DNA from: PALSA-1196 sp036833805
Lineage (GTDB): Bacteria > Pseudomonadota > Gammaproteobacteria > Steroidobacterales > Steroidobacteraceae
Length of the DNA: 5,469 nt
Assembly: GCA_036833805.1 (NCBI GenBank)
Contig: DAITPA010000087.1
Span: forward strand, 1 to 5,469
Direction: 5' to 3'
The notes below the pieces were generated by a model. It did not search any database and had not been told where the DNA came from. It saw nothing but the letters and a program-made list of their open reading frames with translations. Positions 1-5,469 of the stretch are shown here, in pieces (position 1 is the stretch's first letter; the number at the start of each line of letters is the position of its first letter). The position numbers and the translations under genes are program-made.

Positions 1-141
1 CTCGCGGAGCAATTTGGCCTCGAGGGGCCCAACTACAGTTGCCTGACGGCGTGCGCCGCGGGCACCCAGGCGCTTGGCGAGGCGACGGACCTGATCCGCC
101 ATGGCGACGCCGACGTCATGGTCGCCGGCGGTGCGCACAGC
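1..141 (+). CDS. Beta-ketoacyl-ACP synthase (FabF/KAS II-like), internal fragment
   Basis: Frame 1 gives about 47 residues that read as the heart of a condensing enzyme: a GPNYSCLTACAAG stretch around the nucleophilic cysteine (codon 52-54), followed by a helix ending in GDADVMVAGGAHS. In KAS I/II enzymes this Cys accepts the acyl chain before decarboxylative condensation with malonyl-ACP in fatty acid or polyketide synthesis. The N-terminal part lies off the left edge. After the serine at 139-141 the frame stays open to a stop at 481-483, but the residues turn Arg/Cys/His-rich and no longer resemble the family. The later catalytic His residues and roughly the second half of a ~410-residue enzyme are therefore absent. 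Only 6 of 47 codons end in A or T, as expected for real coding in this GC range. It lies on the opposite strand to every other gene here. Family assignment is confident; whether it belongs to this genome is not. Confidence 0.72.
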
Positions 142-145
142 AAAG
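130..145. other. Junction between two unrelated gene fragments
   Basis: To the left the plus strand reads as ketoacyl synthase, ending AGGAHS at 124-141. To the right the minus strand reads as glycerate kinase, whose recognisable part ends near ...ARGFAVR, with Arg at 133-135. The 9 bases GCGCACAGC at 133-141 serve both readings (Ala-His-Ser on plus, Ala-Val-Arg on minus). The exact breakpoint cannot be placed within this shared stretch, which is what a microhomology join would look like. I see no insertion-sequence end, inverted repeat or tRNA at the join. Confidence 0.6.
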
Positions 146-873
146 CCGCGCGCTTGGGCTGCCGCACACACTGCCGCCACCGCATGGTCGATGCATGCAA
201 TCACGCTGCGCTCGACGTGGTCGGAGCCGCGGCTCGCCGCCGCCGGCCCGAGGAGGCCCGAACCGATGACTGCGGGATCATCGCCCGGAACATCCGAGAT
301 GAAGAGCGCGCGGGCGTAGCGGCCACGCAGATAAGCCGTCAAGCGCCCGCCTTTGATGCGCGACAGGCGCGCGCGATTCTCATTGAGCTCAGCGATCGCA
401 ACCCCCGATGCGAGTCCGACATTGTGCAGGCGCTTAAGCTCATCGAGCGTCACGCCTTCGGCGAGCGCTTCGACGAGACTTGAAGCGCCTCCGGAGATCA
501 GGAAAAGCGGCTCGACCTCTCGGGGCAGATCCTCAGTCCAGCGCAGCAAGCGCTCTCCGGCCGCGAGCGAGCGCGCATCGGGCAGCGGGTGGGAGCTCTC
601 GTAAATTTCGGCCCCCGGCAGCAAGCGCGCCGCGGGGTCAACATGACCATCTTTGGTGATGAGAAGGATGCGCTCTTGGCAGGCGCCCAACGCATCGTGC
701 GCGCCGAGCGCCATGGCGGAGGCGGCCTTGCCGATGGCAGCCGTCCATACGCGCCCGTTACTCGCGGTCATGGTGCGCAGCGCCTCGCGCGTGCAACGCC
801 GCCCGTCGACGCGTGTCACGCCCGTCTGGAAGAGCTCCAGCAGCAGTTGCCGGCGAGGATCGATCGATGTCAC
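133..873 (-). CDS. gckA: Glycerate 2-kinase (DUF4147/MOFRL family), 3'-truncated
   Basis: The family phosphorylates D-glycerate to 2-phosphoglycerate with ATP in the cytoplasm, feeding glyoxylate, tartrate or serine carbon into glycolysis. About 247 residues are recognisable. The N-terminus is TSIDPRRQLLLELFQTGV. Then come VWTAAIGKAASAMALGAHDA (residues ~43-62), KDGHVDP, SSHPLPDARS, the Gly/Ser-rich loop LISGGASSLVEAL (~125-137), NRARLSRIKGGRL (~167-179), FISDVPGDDPAVIGSGLLGP (~190-209) and AAAQARGFAVR. The usual protein is about 420-450 residues, so the C-terminal MOFRL domain is missing. The frame stays open to the left edge, but beyond about 133 its residues no longer look like the family and the other strand reads as a ketoacyl synthase. 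The start is GTG at 873-871, 24 nt after the purF stop and in the same frame. It is the only plausible start before the conserved region, though no good Shine-Dalgarno precedes it. It is probably co-transcribed with purF. As it stands the product would be inactive unless the intact gene continues elsewhere. Confidence 0.78.
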
Positions 874-897
874 GGCGTCACGGGCGCCGGTGCAACG

Positions 898-2403
898 TCA
901 GCGGCGTACGATCTTGAATGGCCCGTGCTCACCGCGCCGGCGCGACTTCGCCGCATCCGAGCGTTCGAGCTTCAGTTTCTCAAGATACTCAGGCGTTACG
1001 TCACCGGTCACATACTCCCCTGAAAAGCATGAGGTATCGAATTCTTCGATCTGTGCATCGTCGTGCCGGCAGGCGGCAACCAGATCCTCAAGGTCCTGAT
1101 AGACGAGCCAATCCGCGCCGATGACGCTCGCGACCTCTTCGACGCTGCGCTCGCTTGCCACAAGTTCACTCGCCGCCGGCATATCAATGCCGTACACGTT
1201 TGGGAAACGCACCGGCGGCGCCGCCGAGGCGAAATACACTTTCTTCGCGCCCGCCTCGCGCGCCAGATCAATGATCTGCGCCGAAGTCGTGCCGCGCACG
1301 ATCGAATCGTCGACCAGCAAGACGTTTTTGCCGCGAAACTCAAGGTCAATCGCATTCAGTTTGCGGCGCACGGATTTCTCGCGCAGCTGCTGGCCGGGCA
1401 TGATGAAGGTGCGGCCGATATAGCGGTTCTTGATGAACCCTTCGCGGTACTTAAGACCGAGCTTGAGAGCCACCTGCATCGCGCTCGTGCGGCTCGTGTC
1501 CGGGATCGGAATGACGACGTCGATATCGTGGTGCGGATAGACGCGCATGATCTTCTCCGCAAGCTTGTCGCCCATGCGCATGCGCGCGCGGTACACGGAG
1601 ATCTTGTCGATGATCGAGTCGGGACGCGCGAAGTAGACGTACTCGAATATGCACGGCGTGTGCCGCAGGTTGTTGCCAAATTGCTGCGTATGCAGGCGTC
1701 CCTGCTCATCGATGAACACGCCCTCGCCGGCGCCAATGTCGCGTTCGAATTTGAAGCCCAGCGCCGCCAGCGCGACGCTCTCGGAAGCGAGCATCCACTC
1801 CGGTCCACGCGGCGTGTCGCGCCGTCCAAGGGCGAGCGGGCGAATGCCGTGCGGGTCGCGAAAGCCGAGAATGCCGTGGCCGATCACCATGGCAATCACC
1901 GCATAGCCGCCGCGACAGCGCCGGTACACGGCGTTCAGCGCCGCGAAAATGTCGGCCGGCGTGACGCGCGGCGTGCCTACGCGCTGCAGCTCGGAGGCAA
2001 ATACGTTCAGCAGCACCTCGGAGTCGGAACTCGTATTCAAGTGGCGCCGATCCTCGTGGATGACGATGGCGGCAAGCTCGGAGGCGTTGGTGAGATTGCC
2101 GTTATGCGCAATACATATGCCGTACGGAGCATTCACATAGAAGGGCTGGGCTTCGGAGGCGCGATCGCAGCCGGCGGTCGGATAGCGCACGTGGCCGATG
2201 CCGATGTTGCCTTTGAGCTCCACCATATGGTGCTGCTGGAACACGTCGCGCACGAGTCCGCTGCCCTTCCTGACATAGAGCTCGCCTTCACTCGAGGTCA
2301 CGATGCCGGCCGCATCCTGCCCCCGGTGCTGTAGCACGGTCAGCGCGTCATAGAGCCGCTGATTGACCGGGCCATTTCCGACCATGCCGACAATTCCACA
2401 CAT
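898..2403 (-). CDS. purF: Amidophosphoribosyltransferase PurF
   Basis: This cytosolic enzyme catalyses the first committed step of purine synthesis: PRPP + glutamine to 5-phosphoribosylamine + glutamate + pyrophosphate. It has 501 residues, against 505 in E. coli. Residues 1-~235 form the Ntn glutaminase domain, with Cys2 right after Met (MCGIVGMVG), HVRYPTAG at 71-78 and HNGNL at 100-104. The second half is the phosphoribosyltransferase, with the PRPP loop VLLVDDSIVRGTTS at 361-374 and CFSGEYVTGD at 459-468. There is no propeptide before Cys2, so it is the E. coli-type enzyme rather than the Bacillus Fe-S type. The ATG at 2403-2401 has a good Shine-Dalgarno (AAGAGG, 2418-2413) nine bases upstream. 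It follows cvpA by 36 nt, the conserved cvpA-purF pairing. I see no PurR-like palindrome in the upstream gaps. The stop is TGA at 900-898. The gene appears intact. Confidence 0.98.
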   Translation of the reverse strand: MCGIVGMVGNGPVNQRLYDALTVLQHRGQDAAGIVTSSEGELYVRKGSGLVRDVFQQHHMVELKGNIGIGHVRYPTAGCDRASEAQPFYVNAPYGICIAHNGNLTNASELAAIVIHEDRRHLNTSSDSEVLLNVFASELQRVGTPRVTPADIFAALNAVYRRCRGGYAVIAMVIGHGILGFRDPHGIRPLALGRRDTPRGPEWMLASESVALAALGFKFERDIGAGEGVFIDEQGRLHTQQFGNNLRHTPCIFEYVYFARPDSIIDKISVYRARMRMGDKLAEKIMRVYPHHDIDVVIPIPDTSRTSAMQVALKLGLKYREGFIKNRYIGRTFIMPGQQLREKSVRRKLNAIDLEFRGKNVLLVDDSIVRGTTSAQIIDLAREAGAKKVYFASAAPPVRFPNVYGIDMPAASELVASERSVEEVASVIGADWLVYQDLEDLVAACRHDDAQIEEFDTSCFSGEYVTGDVTPEYLEKLKLERSDAAKSRRRGEHGPFKIVRR

Positions 2404-2439
2404 GCTCGAGCGCCTCTTACGCCGCAGTTGTTAAAGCCA

Positions 2440-2931
2440 TCAGACTTGTGTGACGCGATGGTGCGGCTCGCCCACCAGCGTGCGCAGACCTTCGGCGACG
2501 CGCTCTGCGTAGGGGATCAGCAGCGACTCGCGCCACCAGGTCGCGCCATCCAAGCGCAACAGCTGACAAATGATGACGAGCACACCGAGCACGATGCCGG
2601 CGCGCACCAGGCCGAAGGTGAAACCGAATAAGCGATCCGTGCCCATGAACATCGACAAGCGCACGAAATGCCCGATGAACACCCCGGCGACCGAGCCGAT
2701 GAACAATATGCCGAAGAGCAGAATGGCGCGCGCCGCCCACGGCCGGATGTTCTCGTCGGCCAATAATCCGCTGAGATGCGGGGCAAGCCTCGCGCCGAAA
2801 TGCCAGGCAATGAACAGCGCCAGGAGCCAGCTCACCACCGTGACCGCTTCGCGCAGAAAGCCGCGCATGAGCCCGACGATCGCGGAGAGGAGGACGATTG
2901 CGACCACCCAATAGTCGGCTGATTTCATCAT
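2440..2931 (-). CDS. cvpA: CvpA family inner-membrane protein
   Basis: CvpA is a small multi-pass inner-membrane protein, first known as a colicin V production factor and since linked to envelope and bile-salt stress tolerance; its biochemical role is unknown. From the ATG at 2931 it has 163 residues (E. coli 162). Four hydrophobic segments are visible: ~7-22 (YWVVAIVLLSAIVGL), ~28-47, ~67-90 (AARAILLFGILFIGSVAGVF) and ~105-124 (FGLVRAGIVLGVLVIICQLL). Family hallmarks are the loop MRGFLREAV after helix 1, MGTDRLFGFTFGLVRA between helices 3 and 4, and the tail SLLIPYAERV. A longer GTG-start reading from 2994 would add 21 basic residues with no family resemblance, so I chose 2931. The next codon (2928) is also ATG and cannot be excluded. 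Neither has a strong Shine-Dalgarno. It lies just upstream of purF, as in many gammaproteobacteria. Confidence 0.93.
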   Translation of the reverse strand: MMKSADYWVVAIVLLSAIVGLMRGFLREAVTVVSWLLALFIAWHFGARLAPHLSGLLADENIRPWAARAILLFGILFIGSVAGVFIGHFVRLSMFMGTDRLFGFTFGLVRAGIVLGVLVIICQLLRLDGATWWRESLLIPYAERVAEGLRTLVGEPHHRVTQV

Positions 2932-2970
2932 AGCGCGGCTCGGATCGCGCCCACTGCGTGCGCGGCGCGC

Positions 2971-2976
2971 ATTGTA
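2971..2976 (-). promoter_or_regulatory. Possible -10 element upstream of cvpA-purF
   Basis: TACAAT on the minus strand matches five of six bases of the sigma-70 -10 consensus. It lies 39 nt upstream of the cvpA ATG in the only sizeable intergenic gap of the cluster, which gives a leader of about 30 nt. No convincing -35 hexamer sits 16-18 nt upstream; a TTGACC at 3024-3019 is much too far away (42 nt). A/T-rich hexamers are rare in this DNA, so the match has some weight, but it is only a candidate. Confidence 0.22.
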
Positions 2977-3027
2977 CAAGAGCAACCGCCCCACTGCTCA
3001 TGGCGGAGTCGCGCATTGGGTCAAATG

Positions 3028-3046
3028 TGCGCGCTTGTGACGCGCA
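3028..3046 (-). terminator. Small GC hairpin after the SPOR gene
   Basis: Directly after the SPOR gene's TGA, the minus strand reads TGCGCG (3046-3041), a 7-nt loop, then CGCGCA (3033-3028): a perfect six-pair stem. It is followed only by CATTTG and lacks the run of T expected of an intrinsic terminator. Its position at the end of accD-folC-dedD suits a weak terminator or a 3'-end stabiliser, but short GC stems arise easily by chance in this DNA. Confidence 0.22.
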
Positions 3047-3673
3047 TCATGGCTGTGAAGTGAGCGATCCGGGATGGCCGGAAGCGCGCAGCTTAGCCGC
3101 CCAAGCCTGTGCGGTGGCGTGATCCGCCGCGGGACCGACTCGCACGCGATAAAGTTTGCGTCCACCGTTTGCGCTCTCCGTCAGGAAGGCCGCATAGCCG
3201 TTCGCCTTAAGCTCGTGAACCAGCCGCTCGGCGTTGGCGCGGCTTGCGAAGCTGCCAAGCTGAATCATCCAGCCGCTGACCGGCGCGGGCTCCGGGACCG
3301 CCGCAGGCTTAGGGTGGCTCGCCGCGGCGGCAGCATCCGCCTGGGGCGCTGCCGCCTGCGGTGGCGCTTTCGCATGCTCGCTTGCCTGTGGCGGCGCTGG
3401 CAGCGGCTGCGACGTGCTCGCCGCGGCCGCGGTGGGCGCTGCCAGCACAGCGGCGGGCGAGCTGGCCGCGGCAGTCGCCGCCGCCGTGCGGTGCGCGCCT
3501 GAGTCATCACCGAGCTCGACCGTGTAGGAGCGCAACGGCGCGCCCTCCGAAGGACTTGCCGCGATGCTCGGAAGTTTAGGTCCGGGTCCGGATAGCAGCG
3601 CCGGCACGAGCAGCACCACGAGCGCCACCAAAATAACGGCGCCCGTGAGTCTGTCTTTAGCCTGAATGTCCAC
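3047..3673 (-). CDS. dedD: SPOR-domain protein, DedD type
   Basis: DedD proteins are bitopic inner-membrane proteins whose periplasmic SPOR domain binds denuded septal peptidoglycan during division. The 208-residue product has a short cytoplasmic start (VDIQAKDRL), one membrane helix at ~10-28 (TGAVILVALVVLLVPALLSG), a long Ala/Pro/Gln-rich periplasmic linker at ~30-133, and a SPOR domain at ~134-205. SPOR landmarks are GWMIQLGSFASRANAERLV, ELKANGYAAF and LYRVRVGPAADHATAQAWAAKL. I chose the GTG at 3673-3671 because the following residues match the usual family opening (short polar stretch, R-L-x-G-A, then helix). The open frame runs back to 4075, but that would overlap folC by over 300 nt and adds no family-like residues. 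No clear Shine-Dalgarno precedes the GTG; an in-frame TTG at 3700 is an alternative. It sits 82 nt after folC, the standard dedD position. The family call is firm; the orthology rests on topology and synteny. Confidence 0.88.
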   Translation of the reverse strand: MDIQAKDRLTGAVILVALVVLLVPALLSGPGPKLPSIAASPSEGAPLRSYTVELGDDSGAHRTAAATAAASSPAAVLAAPTAAAASTSQPLPAPPQASEHAKAPPQAAAPQADAAAAASHPKPAAVPEPAPVSGWMIQLGSFASRANAERLVHELKANGYAAFLTESANGGRKLYRVRVGPAADHATAQAWAAKLRASGHPGSLTSQP

Positions 3674-3755
3674 GATGGGGATCGATGATACGAGAATCAA
3701 GCGTGCGGACGGGCCATAACAGGAGCGCGTATGCGCATCCGCAGCGCCAAGAAAA

Positions 3756-5015
3756 TCAGTATAGCCGAAGCCATTGCAGCGCCAATCCAACTGCCGGAAA
3801 AGAACCAAACACCAGCACCCGATCCGCCGGGCGCGCTTGCTCACGGGCACGCTCGCAGCCCTGTGCAACCGAATCGGACTCCTGCGCGTGGGCTTTGATC
3901 GCAGGCGCAAGACGCAGTCCCAACTCCGACGCCGTTTGTCCGCGCGCTCCGGGCAGCGTGCATAAGATCCAATGATCGATTTGTCGTGCGAGCACCCGAC
4001 CGATGGCGGAAACATCCTTGTCGCGCAGAATGCCGGCGACCGCGAGCGTGCGCCCGCTGCAGGGCCGTTCGGCAAGATGGCGCGCGAGCACCTCGGCTGC
4101 GGGTTCGTTGTGCGCTACATCGAGGATCCATTCCACCTCTCCTGGAACGATTTGAAATCGTCCGGCGAGACTGACCGTGCGCAGCGCCGTGCTGATCACG
4201 GCATGATCGAGTCTCTTCGGCAGATTGAGCTCTTGCAGCGCCGCTATGGCGGTCGCCGCGTTTCGGTATTGGATGCTGCCGCAGAGCCCCGAGCGCGGCA
4301 GTGCCGTGTAGCTCTGCCGCATCCCCTGATAGCTCCAGCTGTCGCCGTCAATAACCCAGGAGAAATCGCGTTCCGCAACGAGCGCGCGTGCACCGCATGC
4401 CGCGAGCGCCGCGAACACCGCGGCCGGCATGTCAGGGGAGCCGAGCACCGCGGGGCGGCCGTGCCTGAATATGCCGGCCTTCTCGCGGCCGATGCTCGCA
4501 AGGTCGTCGCCCAACCAGTCGCGGTGGTCAAGGCCCACTGAACACAGCACCGACACCTCGGCGTCGATGAGGTTGGTCGCGTCAAGGCGCCCGCCGAGCC
4601 CGACTTCGAGCACTGCAGCGTCGACGCCGCGCGATGCAAAGATGAGCAGCGCAGCGAGCGTGTTGTACTCAAAGAACGTGAGGGTCGTCGCGCCGCGCGC
4701 CGCTTCAATGCGCTCAAAGGCTCGGGTGAGCTCCTCGTCCTGTACCGCGTCGCCGTCGATGCGGATGCGCTCGTTGTAGTGCACAAGATGCGGCGAGGTA
4801 AAAGCGCCCGCGCACACACCGAGCGCGCGCAGCAGTGCCGCAAGATGCGCAACCGTGGACCCCTTGCCGTTGGTCCCGCCGACAGTGATCACCGGATAAG
4901 CGACCGGCCGCAATGACAGAGCATCGGCGACCTTGCCGACGCGGCCGAGCCCCAGGTCGATGCTCTTCGCGTGCACGGATTCATGCAGCTCGAGCCATTC
5001 GGCAAGCGTGCGCAC
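3756..5015 (-). CDS. folC: Dihydrofolate synthase / folylpolyglutamate synthase FolC
   Basis: FolC is a cytosolic ATP-dependent Mur-ligase-fold enzyme. It joins glutamate to dihydropteroate to make dihydrofolate, then adds further glutamates to reduced folates. It has 419 residues (E. coli 422). The N-terminal opening LHAKS/IDLGLGRV-like block lies at ~14-26 (here VHAKSIDLGLGRV), the P-loop GGTNGKGST at 46-54, TSPHL at 73-77, FFEYNTLAALL at 114-124, EVGLGGRLDATN at 137-148, DHRDWLG at 163-169 and REKAGIF at 177-183 (with the usually carbamylated Lys at 179). The C-terminal domain shows LAGRFQIV (283-290), LDVAHN (298-303) and VFGSFPAVG (402-410). E. coli has GSFHTV in the last motif, and its DVAHNP is DVAHNEP here. 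These look like natural variation rather than damage. The start is GTG at 5015-5013, 11 nt after the accD stop, with at best a weak AAGA upstream. The accD-folC spacing argues for co-transcription. Confidence 0.97.
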   Translation of the reverse strand: MRTLAEWLELHESVHAKSIDLGLGRVGKVADALSLRPVAYPVITVGGTNGKGSTVAHLAALLRALGVCAGAFTSPHLVHYNERIRIDGDAVQDEELTRAFERIEAARGATTLTFFEYNTLAALLIFASRGVDAAVLEVGLGGRLDATNLIDAEVSVLCSVGLDHRDWLGDDLASIGREKAGIFRHGRPAVLGSPDMPAAVFAALAACGARALVAERDFSWVIDGDSWSYQGMRQSYTALPRSGLCGSIQYRNAATAIAALQELNLPKRLDHAVISTALRTVSLAGRFQIVPGEVEWILDVAHNEPAAEVLARHLAERPCSGRTLAVAGILRDKDVSAIGRVLARQIDHWILCTLPGARGQTASELGLRLAPAIKAHAQESDSVAQGCERAREQARPADRVLVFGSFPAVGLALQWLRLY

Positions 5016-5026
5016 GCGAAGTCTTA

Positions 5027-5469
5027 CTAAGCTGCGTCCGCGCCCTCGGCGACAACCGCCGCCGGCAGCTGCAATAGCAGACGCAACAGGGCCGCGATCT
5101 TCTCACGCATGTCGCGGCGATCCACAATCATGTCGAGAATGCCGTGCTCAAGCAGAAACTCGCTTCTCTGGAAGCCCTCGGGCAGCACCTCGCGCACCGT
5201 CTGCTGTATGACCCGCGGCCCGGCGAAGCCGATGAGGGCACGCGGTTCGGCGAGATTCAGATCCCCGAGCATTGCAAGGCTTGCGGACACGCCGCCGGTG
5301 GTCGGATCGGTCATGACCGAGATGAAAGGCAGATGCGCCATCGCAAGTCCTGCGAGCGCCGCGCTCGTCTTGGTCATTTGCAGGAGCGAGTACAGCGCTT
5401 CCTGCATGCGCGCACCGCCGCTGGAAGAGAAGCATACGAGCGGCTGGCGTTGCTCGATTCCAAAATCGA
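5027..5469 (-). CDS. accD: Acetyl-CoA carboxylase carboxyltransferase subunit beta AccD (C-terminal part)
   Basis: AccD pairs with AccA to form the carboxyltransferase that moves CO2 from biotin on AccB to acetyl-CoA, making malonyl-CoA for fatty acid synthesis. The window holds the last 146 residues; the gene starts off the right edge. The sequence is typical of AccD: FSSSGGARMQEALYSLLQM, PFISVMTDPTTGGVSASLAM, GDLNLAEPRALIGFAGPRVI, QQTVREVLPEGFQRSEFLLE and HGILDMIVDRRDMREKI. The two Gly-Gly loops (SGGAR and TGGVS) fit the crotonase-fold oxyanion-hole regions. The N-terminal zinc ribbon is not in view. The tail after the last helix is short (LLQLPAAVVAEGADAA) compared with E. coli, where the protein continues for about 20 more residues. 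The stop is TAG at 5029-5027, 11 nt before the folC start. Confidence 0.97.
   Translation of the reverse strand, partial: DFGIEQRQPLVCFSSSGGARMQEALYSLLQMTKTSAALAGLAMAHLPFISVMTDPTTGGVSASLAMLGDLNLAEPRALIGFAGPRVIQQTVREVLPEGFQRSEFLLEHGILDMIVDRRDMREKIAALLRLLLQLPAAVVAEGADAA

Noticed and set aside
118..483. A 121-codon plus-strand frame as an independent small gene
   Set aside because: Its first few residues belong to the ketoacyl synthase fragment and the rest is antisense to the glycerate kinase. It is the run-on of a broken frame to a chance stop.
850..868. GATCGATCGAT run near the kinase start as a repeat or binding site
   Set aside because: Short, single occurrence, and inside the kinase coding sequence, where it simply encodes Ser-Ile-Asp.
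1063..2334. A 423-codon open frame on the plus strand
   Set aside because: It lies wholly antisense to purF, whose every motif is intact. Its Arg/His/Ala-rich product looks like no family and is the usual shadow of a GC-rich gene.
2959..2971. Small TGCGC-GCC-GCGCA hairpin in the cvpA leader
   Set aside because: A five-pair stem with a 3-nt loop is expected by chance in DNA this rich in GCGC, and no T-run, riboswitch core or alternative pairing was seen.
3674..4075. N-terminal extension of the SPOR protein
   Set aside because: It would overlap folC by over 300 nt and adds Arg/Ser-rich sequence with no membrane or family signature; the family opening begins at the GTG at 3673.
1..5469. CRISPR array, tRNA, rRNA, insertion sequence or defence system
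   Set aside because: No regularly spaced repeats, cloverleaf-like sequence, transposase motif or terminal inverted repeats were seen; the window is almost fully accounted for by housekeeping genes.

Overview
The window is GC-rich and tightly packed. It carries a minus-strand cluster that reads, in transcription order (right to left), accD (3' part only), folC, a DedD-type SPOR-domain gene, cvpA, purF, and then the first part of a glycerate 2-kinase gene. The order accD-folC-dedD-cvpA-purF is the classic gammaproteobacterial arrangement, as in Escherichia coli. Together with the E. coli-like PurF (no propeptide, Cys2 directly after Met) and FolC, it points to a high-GC gammaproteobacterium that is not an enteric. 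The genus cannot be named from this window.

Layout: 5027-5469 holds the C-terminal half of acetyl-CoA carboxylase beta subunit. 3756-5015 is dihydrofolate/folylpolyglutamate synthase. 3047-3673 is a single-pass inner-membrane SPOR protein. 2440-2931 is the CvpA membrane protein. 898-2403 is amidophosphoribosyltransferase. 133-873 is the N-terminal part of a DUF4147/MOFRL-type glycerate kinase. Gaps are 11 nt (accD-folC), 82 nt (folC-dedD), 115 nt (dedD-cvpA), 36 nt (cvpA-purF) and 24 nt (purF-gckA). The dedD-cvpA gap is the only one with much room for a terminator and promoter, so accD-folC-dedD and cvpA-purF-gckA may be two units.

The genes are mostly housekeeping: malonyl-CoA supply for fatty acids, folate polyglutamylation, septal peptidoglycan binding and envelope homeostasis, and the first step of purine synthesis. 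I see no new defence, mobile or RNA system.

The one real anomaly is at the left edge. Bases 1 to about 141 read on the PLUS strand as a beta-ketoacyl-ACP synthase fragment with its active-site cysteine, while from about 133 rightward the MINUS strand reads as glycerate kinase. The 3' ends of both genes are missing and they meet at a 9-bp stretch that fits both readings. This is either a real rearrangement that broke two genes or, at least as likely, an assembly chimera near a contig end.
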